From Candidatus Peregrinibacteria bacterium (GTDB lineage Bacteria > Patescibacteriota > Gracilibacteria > UBA1369 > LOWO2-01-FULL-3), in the NCBI GenBank assembly GCA_026395515.1, contig JAPLYN010000005.1:1-64000 (forward strand): a stretch of 64,000 nt of DNA, written 5' to 3'. The position numbers were made by a program, and so were the translations under genes. Below the pieces are notes generated by a model. It made no database searches. It was not told where the DNA came from and saw only the letters and a list, made by a program, of their open reading frames with translations. Shown here in pieces: positions 1 through 7,237 of this stretch; the stretch's first letter is position 1; each line of letters begins with the position of its first letter.

Positions 1-93
1 AAGGAAGCTGCAAAAGTATTCAAAAAAGCTGAAGGCAAAGCTAAAAAAGTTTTCAACAAAATAAAGAGTAAAATTGAAGGCAAGAAAAAATAA
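1..93 (+). CDS. C-terminal end of a Lys-rich protein (partial)
   Basis: An open frame enters from the left edge and ends at TAA (91-93), leaving 30 visible residues. They are dominated by Lys, Ala and Glu with Val-Phe pairs repeated at a regular interval (KVFKKAEGKAKKVF), suggesting a basic, probably helical tail, perhaps nucleic-acid binding. The family cannot be named from this fragment. The next gene starts inside it at TTG 74, giving a 20-base overlap that suggests co-transcription. Confidence 0.55.
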   Translation, partial: KEAAKVFKKAEGKAKKVFNKIKSKIEGKKK

Positions 94-1789
94 CACTCCA
101 ATTATTGGCATTATTGGTGGCCTAGGACAAATGGGCCGCCTCTTTGCTGATTACTTCCGCACACTTGGAATTGAAATTTTAATCTCTGATTTAGGAACTA
201 AACTGACAAACAAAGAACTCGCCAAGAATTCTGATATTGTCATTATTTCAGTGCCAATAAATCATACTGAAAAAGTCATCAAAGAAGTACTTCCTCACAT
301 TAGAAAAGATTCTGCCATAATGGATTTAACTTCGATTAAAGAAGAGCCCGTGAAGTGGATGTTAAAGGGTAATTGTGAGGTAATGGGAATGCATCCAATG
401 TTTGGTTCTACTAATCCAATTCCAGGACAAACTATTATTCTTTGTGAAACGAAAAAATCTGGAGCTTGGTCTAAATGGATGGAGAATTTTCTCCGCACAA
501 ATGGAGCAAAAATAGAAAAACTCACGCCAAAAGAACACGATCAAACAATGAATATTGCTCAAGGACTTATTCATTTTGCAGAAATTACTTTTGCTGATAG
601 TTTGCGTCGTTGTGGCATGCCGGTTGAGAAACTTTTTCATTTCACTGGGAAGGCTTCAGAGATGAAAGTATTGCTTGCGGCGAGGCTTATTGCTCAAGAT
701 TCTGGCTTATACGGAAATATCCAAATTTCTAATCCTTATGCCCTTAAATCACTAAAGGAATTTAAGAAATCGGTTGAAGAGTTAATTAAGATTGTTGAAA
801 AAAAAGATCTAAACTCGTTCAAGAAATATTTCGAGAAAAATCAGAAATTTTACGGTAAATATTTGAAAGAAGCTTACAGTGATAGTTCCTATTTGATTGA
901 TCGTTTGATGGATTTAAAAACTGTCCGTCAGAAAAAAATAATTTCGACAAAACCAGCTAAAAGTGATTTAGCAATTCTTGGTCCTGCGAATACTTTTTCA
1001 CATATTGCTGCTGATAAATACAGTGAAGCAAAAAAATATTTTGCCCATGACATTGATGAGGTTTTTGAGCTAGTGGAAAAGGGGACTGTGGAAGAAGGTC
1101 TCGCGCCAATTGAAAACAAACTTCACGGTAGTGTACGCGAAACTCTCGATGCTTTATTCCAAAGAAATGTTCATATTCACAAGGAAATTACTATTCCGAT
1201 TAATCATTGTTTGGTTTGTCTCTCGCACGCAAAAAAAACTGATATAAAAATCATTAGCTCTCATCTACAAGCACTCAGTCAGTGTAAAAAATATTTGCAT
1301 AAAAATTTTTCTAAAGCTGAAAATGAAGCTGTTAATTCTACCGGCGCAGCTATTCAAAAATTGCTCCAGGCAAATGATAAATCCATCGCCGTGATTGCTC
1401 CGGCCATTGCTGCACAGGATCCTAAATTAAAAATTCTTGCGGAAAATATTGCCGATAAAGAAGACAATGCCACGACTTTTGTTGCCATCACAAAGGGAAG
1501 GATTTCTCTTGCTCAATCTACCCAGAAATTGGATTCACAATTTCACAAAACTTACGTCGCATTTTACTTCAGTGCAAATGCTCCAGGAACTCTTTTCACC
1601 GTTTTTCAAGATTTCGCTAACGCCAAAATTGATCTCACAAAAATAGAATCTCGCCCAACTCAAAAATCTTTCGGTGATTATATTTTCTATCTTGATTTCA
1701 ATGGCCATATTTCCGATCCACACGTCAAAAAGACTCTCCAATTAGTAACTGAGAAAGTTGCGGAATTGAGAATATTAGGCAGCTATTGA
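74..1789 (+). CDS. tyrA: Fused prephenate dehydrogenase / prephenate dehydratase (TyrA-PheA)
   Basis: This bifunctional enzyme sends prephenate both to tyrosine (NAD-dependent dehydrogenase) and to phenylalanine (dehydratase). Residues 8-290 are TyrA: dinucleotide motif GIIGGLGQMG, HPMFGS, and the helical dimerisation part with GLIHFAE. Residues 300-480 are the dehydratase: GPANTFSHIAA, APIENKLHGSV, SSHLQAL and NSTGAA. Residues 490-571 are an ACT domain with the Phe-binding ESRP. No chorismate mutase (AroQ) domain is visible between the halves. The usual TRF motif of the dehydratase reads TTF here. The start is TTG 74 inside the previous gene; the only later Met lies within the NAD motif and would destroy it. 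The 3' end overlaps the convergent gene by 15 bases. Confidence 0.93.
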   Translation: MKARKNNTPIIGIIGGLGQMGRLFADYFRTLGIEILISDLGTKLTNKELAKNSDIVIISVPINHTEKVIKEVLPHIRKDSAIMDLTSIKEEPVKWMLKGNCEVMGMHPMFGSTNPIPGQTIILCETKKSGAWSKWMENFLRTNGAKIEKLTPKEHDQTMNIAQGLIHFAEITFADSLRRCGMPVEKLFHFTGKASEMKVLLAARLIAQDSGLYGNIQISNPYALKSLKEFKKSVEELIKIVEKKDLNSFKKYFEKNQKFYGKYLKEAYSDSSYLIDRLMDLKTVRQKKIISTKPAKSDLAILGPANTFSHIAADKYSEAKKYFAHDIDEVFELVEKGTVEEGLAPIENKLHGSVRETLDALFQRNVHIHKEITIPINHCLVCLSHAKKTDIKIISSHLQALSQCKKYLHKNFSKAENEAVNSTGAAIQKLLQANDKSIAVIAPAIAAQDPKLKILAENIADKEDNATTFVAITKGRISLAQSTQKLDSQFHKTYVAFYFSANAPGTLFTVFQDFANAKIDLTKIESRPTQKSFGDYIFYLDFNGHISDPHVKKTLQLVTEKVAELRILGSY

Positions 1790-2362
1790 ACTCTCTTTTT
1801 TATTTCTTGCCGCAAAGTTATACAAGCCATCTTCATTTCTAACTTTTTCCCCATTATGGAAAATTCTATTTAATTCAGCGGCTATTTTTACATAAGAGGG
1901 ATGTCTCCTTTCACCCTTACCTCTAGCAAAGGTGTGAAGGTCTGTAGTTTCTAAAAGAATTTTGAAGAGTTCCAATTCTCCTTCTTTCCATACTATTTCC
2001 CAAGCCATTTTTCTGGTTTCCATGCTAGCTGCATTCCCCATTTTAGCTACAGTGATTCTTCCACGTTGAAGTTGCTCTAGATTAGCATCAGGATCTTTAG
2101 AGACATTTCTTTTGCCAGTTAAAACTTTTCTTTGAGTTGTTAATTCTGGCAATTCATCTGGTATTAAAAGTTTTAAAGCACGACTTATTGCAAGTCTATA
2201 TCTGTTTACCTCTCCATCTACATTTGCCTCAGGAAATATTTCTTTTGCAATATCCTGATACTTTTTATTTGTATTTCTAGCTAATTCAACTACTCGTGCC
2301 GCATGAGAATGCACGATTATATCAACTAATGATTCGCCTCTATTTGTGAGTGTCTCCACCAT
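1775..2362 (-). CDS. Hypothetical protein with possible helix-turn-helix segments
   Basis: This 195-residue basic protein is not recognised. The N-terminal third (residues 15-65) is mostly helical, with a YQDIAKEIFPEA stretch that resembles a helix-turn-helix recognition region. The middle is rich in Lys and Arg. The C-terminal part ends with a second predicted helical segment (YVKIAAELNRIFHNG). Two such segments would fit a small DNA-binding regulator, but that is only an inference. The gene is convergent with the TyrA-PheA gene and overlaps its last 15 bases, and it lies immediately before the GC-rich island. Confidence 0.7.
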   Translation of the reverse strand: MVETLTNRGESLVDIIVHSHAARVVELARNTNKKYQDIAKEIFPEANVDGEVNRYRLAISRALKLLIPDELPELTTQRKVLTGKRNVSKDPDANLEQLQRGRITVAKMGNAASMETRKMAWEIVWKEGELELFKILLETTDLHTFARGKGERRHPSYVKIAAELNRIFHNGEKVRNEDGLYNFAARNKKESSIAA

Positions 2363-2445
2363 TTGATCAGCTTAGAAGATGACTTTATAGATCAATATAG
2401 CCGATTTGTCAAAGAGCATCGCTAAACTCGCCCACATTGAAAGGG

Positions 2446-2476
2446 CGGGCGGAGGTTCTGGTGAACTCTCCGCCCG
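2446..2476 (-). terminator. Strong hairpin at the end of the GC-rich island
   Basis: Arms 2446-2458 and 2463-2476 pair over 13 bp with one bulged T and a TGGT tetraloop. The hairpin sits 38 bases past the stop of the last small gene (2514) on the minus strand and is followed on that strand by only a short TTT. It is probably a factor-independent terminator or an RNA-stabilising 3' hairpin. It also marks the left edge of the GC-rich segment. Confidence 0.55.
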
Positions 2477-2513
2477 ATGGTTCGTCGCCAGCCTTACGGC
2501 CAGCTATCTACCA

Positions 2514-2744
2514 TCACACCTCTTCAAGGTTGCGCCCTCGACGACCACGCGCAGCGTATGCGCGCCGCACGTGAAGGCGGGACATCTTCGGTCCCGGATC
2601 CTGCGGAGGGATCACAGGCTTCCCACGATTCCGCTCGATCTTCGCGGTCGAGCGTGGAGCCCAGGTTGGGGTCATCAGTGCGACTCCGGTCAGGAGCAGC
2701 ACCACGACGAAATCAGAGATGCTGCTATCGGTACCATTAGCCAT
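2514..2744 (-). CDS. Small single-pass membrane protein of the GC-rich island
   Basis: This predicted 76-residue protein has one hydrophobic helix near the N terminus (FVVVLLLTGVALM, residues 12-24) followed by a basic, Pro/Arg-rich tail with cytoplasmic character. No family is recognised. The minus-strand reading is preferred because an AAAGGA Shine-Dalgarno sequence lies just before the ATG at 2744 and the gene follows two similar genes on the same strand, forming a three-gene operon. Base composition is about 60% G+C, unlike the surrounding genome, so horizontal origin or assembly contamination should be kept in mind. Confidence 0.5.
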   Translation of the reverse strand: MANGTDSSISDFVVVLLLTGVALMTPTWAPRSTAKIERNRGKPVIPPQDPGPKMSRLHVRRAYAARGRRGRNLEEV

Positions 2745-2831
2745 ACTATTGGTCCTTTTGGTCGAGAGTTTTTGAATCAGCCGTCGCCCAGTTGAGTTGA
2801 ATTCTCTCTCATGATGGGTCTCTCCTGGACC

Positions 2832-3083
2832 TCAGTTGTTGCGCGTCATGATGGCGCGGCGCCGCTTTCCGAAGAGACTTTCGACGATGTCGATCATCAG
2901 TCCGAGAACGAGGATGCTGATAGCGCCGAAGATGCAGGTAACACCCGCGTCTCCGAAGCCCTTGTGGATGGGCGCTTGACTCGGGGTGATCAGCGCGATC
3001 CCGAGGAAGAAGATGCCCATGAGAAGGAAGAGCATGAACGCGATAGCCGTGAAGCTTTCGCCGTTGTATTTGCACTTTGACAT
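2832..3083 (-). CDS. Small two-helix membrane protein with TCIFG motif (paralogue A)
   Basis: This 83-residue protein has two hydrophobic segments: residues 13-33 (AFMLFLLMGIFFLGIALI) and 48-68, the second opening with TCIFGAISILVLGLM. It ends in a basic tail with KRRR. The second helix, with its preceding TCIFG, recurs in the next gene upstream (3100-3354), so the two are paralogues. A consensus AAGGAGGG Shine-Dalgarno site lies about 10 bases before the ATG at 3083. Such sites are nearly absent elsewhere in this window. Function is unknown; short two-helix proteins of this kind can be pore-forming, signalling or phage-related, but nothing here decides between these. Confidence 0.6.
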   Translation of the reverse strand: MSKCKYNGESFTAIAFMLFLLMGIFFLGIALITPSQAPIHKGFGDAGVTCIFGAISILVLGLMIDIVESLFGKRRRAIMTRNN

Positions 3084-3099
3084 ATGGTTAAGGCCCTCC

Positions 3100-3354
3100 T
3101 TAGACCTGGTTGTTGCGGAAGTTGGTGCCCGTTCTAGTCTTGCGACCGAACAGCACCGCGATGAACATGAAGAGGATGAAGATCAGTCCTCCGAAGATGC
3201 AGGTCTGACAGCCCTCCTTGAGAAGGTGCCGGGCGAACGCCCAGCTCTCCGGAACGGGCAGGTAGAGGAATCCGAAGATAACCTCCAGAAAGAGAAAGAA
3301 CTTCACCGAGTTCACGCAGAACCGGTAAAAGTTATCACGTTTACGTCTAGCCAT
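3100..3354 (-). CDS. Small two-helix membrane protein with TCIFG motif (paralogue B)
   Basis: This 84-residue protein is the first gene of the GC-rich operon. A basic N terminus (ARRKRDNFYRF) is followed by one hydrophobic helix (residues 17-33) and a second one beginning at TCIFGGLIFILFMFIAVLFG (about 51-70), then a basic tail. The TCIFG helix and tail match the downstream paralogue. An AAGGAGGG Shine-Dalgarno site stands about 10 bases before the ATG. The gene is separated from the next one by 16 bases. Its composition and its ribosome-binding site both differ from the neighbouring genes, supporting a foreign source. No known family is recognised. Confidence 0.6.
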   Translation of the reverse strand: MARRKRDNFYRFCVNSVKFFLFLEVIFGFLYLPVPESWAFARHLLKEGCQTCIFGGLIFILFMFIAVLFGRKTRTGTNFRNNQV

Positions 3355-3380
3355 GTATTTAGGCCCTCCTTGAGCCTTGG

Positions 3381-3409
3381 GTAAATTGAAAGTTGTGTGA
3401 TAGTGTCAA
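3381..3409 (-). promoter_or_regulatory. Candidate promoter of the GC-rich small-gene operon
   Basis: On the minus strand a perfect -35 TTGACA (3404-3409) is followed after 17-18 bases by an imperfect ATTTAC-like -10. It lies about 50 bases before the ATG of the first small membrane gene. The -10 is weak, so confidence is limited. Confidence 0.35.
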
Positions 3410-3527
3410 CGAACGCCTGCTTTGAGCCGGCTGCCAACCTTGCGGTTACAGTTTAGCATCAAAAAGTCAGGATGCTGTATCCTAACAGATTAGTCAATAA
3501 AAGCAACTATTAAGTTTTTGGCTTAGA

Positions 3528-5168
3528 TCAATTCGCAATCGTAGCATAGCACTCTTCACAGTAAACTTTTTCTGGTCTCTCTGGCGAGTAGCTTGTCATC
3601 ATGGATTTTGTACACTTTGCACATTTCTTTTCCCAAAGGTGTCTTGGATTTCTCGAACCAAATCTTTCCAAGAAACGACAGTCTGTACATTTTCTCTGTA
3701 GTGGAATTCCCAATTTTTTATAAAATGCTAATTCCTTCGGCATCACTTTGTAATTTTTTCCACAGTCTACGCAGGCTAAAACTTGATCGCATACTCCGAC
3801 CTCTACTCCTTTCAAATCATCTGGCAAAACATAAGTCTGTTTCGCATATTCCTTCGGATCTGGCTCGCGCCATCTATAGCCACGGCCCATTCCCAAAGCC
3901 TTTTCTTTTGTTAGCGGAAAGCGATAATTAGCCGCCGTCTCATTATAGGCAAAAGGGGATATTGATAATGGGAAAAATTCTCCCCACTCTCCAGTTTTTT
4001 TCATATGTTCAATAATTTTCTTCTTCATCATTTCGTAATCATCAGGGCTATATTGTTTATTCAAAATACAATATTTTTTATTTCTCAAACTCGCGCAGCC
4101 AAAAATATTCATCGAATAAAAACAACAGTCGCTATAAAAAGCATCGCTACTATCGGATACAAAAGTATTGAAAGCGCAATTGTTCAAAGCCTCTACTCCG
4201 AGCCCTTCCAACACGTATTCTCCATGTCCCATTCCATATACGTCATAACAATCATGACTTGTGAAAATCCAAGTAGAATAAGCACAATCCTGCAATTCAA
4301 AAGAATCAAAACAGTCATAAGCATTCTTACAGTTTATCAGATAATTTCCTGAAGAATTTTCTACATTCAAATTTCTACTCGCCCTATGAGGAGATTTTTT
4401 TGCCAACTCCACAAAGTACGCCTTACAATTCAAAAATTTACTATATTTATTTAATTCTAAAACTTTCAATTTTTCCTCATACGCTTCCTTGGTATAAGGC
4501 TCATTCATGATGTGATTTTTCTTATTTCTGAGCCCATAGCAGCCCACACAGTCATGACAACCAATACAGTCATAACAGAACATTAAATTGCTGGAATTCT
4601 GGCAACTCTGCGCATTGATGCATCCATACAATTTATTCGAATCCAAACACTGATAGCACAGCTCACAATCATGTAGAAAGCTGCAGTCATACGAATCCCG
4701 CAAATTATTCGAATGTGACACATACATACAGTCCTCGCACTTTTCAATCACCATCGAAAGATAACAATTCTTGTTGTAATAAGCTTGCTGACAATAATCA
4801 CTGTTTGTCGGATTTATGTTGAATAAGCCGATGCGTGGCACAGCCTCTAGAAGTTCATTGAATTGCTCAAAAAATGGTCGCCCAAAATCAAAATCTCTCC
4901 CGTACTGCGCGGCATCATGATTTGCATCCCACCACTCTTCCGGCAAATATACCTGATATTTGGAATCAGCCGGATAAATAGAAATCATCGATTTTCCAGA
5001 TTTGGAACTGGTACGCTTATAGAGAGTCCTTTCATTACGAAAATTTAACTTATGCTGGAAGCGACATTCCGGACACATCTTCGGATCCGGCACATCAAAA
5101 CGCTTATAAAAAGCGCGATCAGTATCTCGTATTTCAAAACTATTTTTACAGTTTACGCAGCTAGCCAT
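3528..5168 (-). CDS. Cys-rich multi-zinc-ribbon protein
   Basis: This 546-residue protein carries nearly 40 cysteines. Residues 4-35 form a ribbon with paired CxxC (CVNC and CPEC). The middle (about 125-370) is a long array of short Cys-containing repeats of the pattern YDC, HDC, QDC, NNC, which may fold as a stacked or helical repeat. The segment LRNKKxxIxNxxY is present twice (about 210 and 360), so the core is internally duplicated. The C terminus has three further pairs (CVDC, CTDC, CAKC with CEEC); the module CxxCGKxYK, AFYKK, CxDCR repeats the N-terminal ribbon. Proteins of this build are common in CPR genomes, but their function is not established. It is probably cytoplasmic because there is no signal peptide. 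It is transcribed divergently from the other Cys-rich genes. Confidence 0.8.
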   Translation of the reverse strand: MASCVNCKNSFEIRDTDRAFYKRFDVPDPKMCPECRFQHKLNFRNERTLYKRTSSKSGKSMISIYPADSKYQVYLPEEWWDANHDAAQYGRDFDFGRPFFEQFNELLEAVPRIGLFNINPTNSDYCQQAYYNKNCYLSMVIEKCEDCMYVSHSNNLRDSYDCSFLHDCELCYQCLDSNKLYGCINAQSCQNSSNLMFCYDCIGCHDCVGCYGLRNKKNHIMNEPYTKEAYEEKLKVLELNKYSKFLNCKAYFVELAKKSPHRASRNLNVENSSGNYLINCKNAYDCFDSFELQDCAYSTWIFTSHDCYDVYGMGHGEYVLEGLGVEALNNCAFNTFVSDSSDAFYSDCCFYSMNIFGCASLRNKKYCILNKQYSPDDYEMMKKKIIEHMKKTGEWGEFFPLSISPFAYNETAANYRFPLTKEKALGMGRGYRWREPDPKEYAKQTYVLPDDLKGVEVGVCDQVLACVDCGKNYKVMPKELAFYKKLGIPLQRKCTDCRFLERFGSRNPRHLWEKKCAKCTKSMMTSYSPERPEKVYCEECYATIAN

Positions 5169-5238
5169 GGCGGAATTTTAACACAGCAGGGGACCAAAAC
5201 AAACCAATCTTAAACCCACACTTGCGCTAATCCATAAA

Positions 5239-5249
5239 TATGATAAAAT
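5239..5249 (+). promoter_or_regulatory. Candidate -10 region before the Cys-rich gene trio
   Basis: Overlapping hexamers TATGAT (5239-5244) and TAAAAT (5244-5249) stand 15-30 bases before the possible TTG and GTG starts of the first Cys-rich paralogue. No convincing -35 and no Shine-Dalgarno site are seen, so a short or leaderless transcript is possible. Confidence 0.35.
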
Positions 5250-5273
5250 AACACTCTTGTAATTTTGCATAAA

Positions 5274-5897
5274 GTGGAAATTCAAATCCCAGACAAATTA
5301 GAACCAGATTGTGGAAACTGCCAAGGCATGTGCTGCATGGCGATGTCTCATAGAGTCGTAGACAGATTTCCTATCGAAGAGGATAAGCCAGTCGGCGTGC
5401 CATGTCGTAACTTAAATGTAGACACATCAAATCAAGATGACTTATATAAATGTGGTGTTTACAACGAAAGAGATTTCAATGGATGGCATGTCTGCAAGTT
5501 TTTTAATTGTTTTGGTGCCGGCCAAGCCGTCTCAAGTTTCTTTAAGGACCTTGGCATTAATTGGGCTATAGAGGTAGAAAAACCAGATGAAGAACAAGAT
5601 AAGCTAATGCTCGAGAACCTAAATAATGCCTACTTCCTTTTATATAAAGTTTTTCAGTACTTATTCAATCTCAAGGCTAGCATTCACTTTGCCAGTGAAG
5701 ATATGTATGAAGCTGCCAAAATTGAAGCACAATTAGTGGCTGCAGATCTTTCAGAGCACATACTTTCAAACAAAGAAGTTAAGATATTTGAATGGTATGG
5801 TCAAAGATTTATACCTGCAATGTCTCATGCTGCAGAAAAAGCTAAAAATAATTACTTTTCAAATAAAGTCTCGAAAGTGCTAAGTATCTTTAAATAA
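5274..5897 (+). CDS. Cys-rich metal-binding-like protein, copy 1 of 3
   Basis: The first of three tandem paralogues. The N-terminal 90 residues carry the shared pattern DCxNCQGxCC, FPxxEDKxxGxPC, YxCxV, HVCKFFNCFGAGQAVS. This pattern resembles the Cys-rich domain at the N terminus of some pentapeptide-repeat proteins and the CxxCxxxCC type of putative zinc- or iron-chelating domain. The last 110 residues are predicted helical and diverge among copies. GTG 5274 is chosen because it aligns with the EIQIP start of the third copy; TTG 5265 is in frame three codons earlier. The next copy begins 2 bases after the stop. Metal binding is inferred from the Cys pattern only, and the function is unknown. 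Confidence 0.75.
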   Translation: MEIQIPDKLEPDCGNCQGMCCMAMSHRVVDRFPIEEDKPVGVPCRNLNVDTSNQDDLYKCGVYNERDFNGWHVCKFFNCFGAGQAVSSFFKDLGINWAIEVEKPDEEQDKLMLENLNNAYFLLYKVFQYLFNLKASIHFASEDMYEAAKIEAQLVAADLSEHILSNKEVKIFEWYGQRFIPAMSHAAEKAKNNYFSNKVSKVLSIFK

Positions 5898-5899
5898 TT

Positions 5900-6517
5900 A
5901 TGCCCGAAATTAAAATCCAAGAAGGTCTCGAACATGACTGCGATAAGTGTCAGGGATTTTGCTGTGTTGCTTTGGCAATAGACAAAAAGGACGGATTTCC
6001 TCGCAATAAGGAGATGGGAGTAGCTTGCGATCAACTAGATACGGATCCTGAACAAGAAGCGAATCTTTGTAAGTGTAAAGTCTTCACTACTTTGGATTAT
6101 AAAACTCACAGCCTTTGTAAAGACTTCACCTGCCTTGGCGCTGGCAATACTATTTCAGAATATTTTAAAGAGCTTGGTATTCATTGGGCAGTTAGACCGG
6201 AAAACATTAGCGATGAACAAAATGGGCTAAGAATAAATAATATTTTCAACGCTTATCTGATATTTCATAATGTATTTTTATATCTAAGAGTTATTAGATA
6301 TCAACGTCATCCAAATAATAAAATTAGGTATGAAGCAGCAAGAAAAGCAGTAGAAAAAGTTGCCAAAGATTTAGCTCGAACATTAGAAGAAGGCACTCAA
6401 GAAATAAAATGTGAAGACTGGTACCAAAATAAATTCAAACCAGAAATGAATTTTGCCATGCACGATGCAGACAACTTACGTTTATTGGATAAGCTAGGAA
6501 TGAAAAAGTGGTGGTAG
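5900..6517 (+). CDS. Cys-rich metal-binding-like protein, copy 2 of 3
   Basis: This 205-residue paralogue of its neighbours has the same cysteine scaffold: DCDKCQGFCC, GVACDQL, CKCKVF, SLCKDFTCLGAGN, ending in the EYFKELGIHWAV segment. The GAGQ of the other copies is GAGN here. The C-terminal half is helical and charged (about residues 110-205) and poorly conserved between copies, which suggests that the Cys domain is the common functional part and the tail gives specificity. It begins 2 bases after copy 1, so the two are co-transcribed and probably translationally coupled. No membrane segments or signal peptide are seen. Confidence 0.78.
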   Translation: MPEIKIQEGLEHDCDKCQGFCCVALAIDKKDGFPRNKEMGVACDQLDTDPEQEANLCKCKVFTTLDYKTHSLCKDFTCLGAGNTISEYFKELGIHWAVRPENISDEQNGLRINNIFNAYLIFHNVFLYLRVIRYQRHPNNKIRYEAARKAVEKVAKDLARTLEEGTQEIKCEDWYQNKFKPEMNFAMHDADNLRLLDKLGMKKWW

Positions 6518-6568
6518 AATTTAATCACTCAACTTTTTATTTAAAAAATTAGAAAAAATAGACTGGTT

Positions 6569-7237
6569 ATGAGCGAAATACAAATCCCAGAAAAATTAGA
6601 ACCAGACTGCAATAACTGCCAAGGACTTTGCTGCGTAGCACCTAGGCATAGTATTGAAGATGGATTTCCACTTCATGAGGACAAACGAATGGGAGAGCCA
6701 TGTCAGCATCTCGAGCTCGACCCTGCAAGCATTCAAGGTTTATATAGATGCCAAATTCACGCTAATCTCAAACAATTGGGCTGGGCAACTTGTGCCGGCT
6801 ACACCTGTCACGGCGCTGGGCAGGCAGTATCAGCATTTTTCGAGGAAATGGGAATAAAATGGTCAGAAGAATTTCCCGATCCTAAAAATCTTGAGGAAAT
6901 AGATGCTAGAGATAACAAAGTTGGAAATTTCTTTTTTGGATTCTTGGCACTAGCTGAAGTCTTTAGATTTTTGGAACACATAAATAGGCGTTATGGTCCT
7001 TCCGCTTTCCTCCGCTCAAAGGATGCTGTCAAAGAATTAATGCCTGAATTCTGTAGAGAATTGGAAAGCGAGGATAGCACCGTGGACTATGTAAATTGGG
7101 TGACAGTGAAATTCGACCGCGTAATAAAAGATGCAATCTACGGAGTCACAAAAAAAATAGTCTCAACAAGTGCAGAGCCCACCACTAACTCCTCAATCGT
7201 GCCAGCATCTCGACTTTCTGCTCGATCAAAGTCTTAG
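6569..7237 (+). CDS. Cys-rich metal-binding-like protein, copy 3 of 3
   Basis: The third paralogue (222 residues) is closest in sequence to copy 1: both share EIQIPxKLEPDC at the start, then CQGLCCVA, GEPCQHL, ATCAGYTCHGAGQAVSAFFEEMG. A 51-base gap separates it from copy 2. Its last 17 or so residues (Ser/Thr/Ala/Arg-rich) are read from DNA that is also the end of purD on the opposite strand; the overlap is 53 bases, tail to tail. That tail is likely a late extension after loss of an original stop codon. Function is unknown; a role in metal handling or redox is inferred only from conserved cysteines. Confidence 0.78.
   Translation: MSEIQIPEKLEPDCNNCQGLCCVAPRHSIEDGFPLHEDKRMGEPCQHLELDPASIQGLYRCQIHANLKQLGWATCAGYTCHGAGQAVSAFFEEMGIKWSEEFPDPKNLEEIDARDNKVGNFFFGFLALAEVFRFLEHINRRYGPSAFLRSKDAVKELMPEFCRELESEDSTVDYVNWVTVKFDRVIKDAIYGVTKKIVSTSAEPTTNSSIVPASRLSARSKS

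Noticed and set aside
725-960. Chorismate mutase (AroQ) domain between TyrA and PheA
   Set aside because: The segment fits the helical end of the dehydrogenase; AroQ active-site Arg/Lys pattern was not seen.
2406-2795. Plus-strand open frame of 129 residues across the GC-rich island
   Set aside because: No Shine-Dalgarno site or recognisable domain; the minus-strand frames have strong sites, hydrophobic helices and operon spacing.
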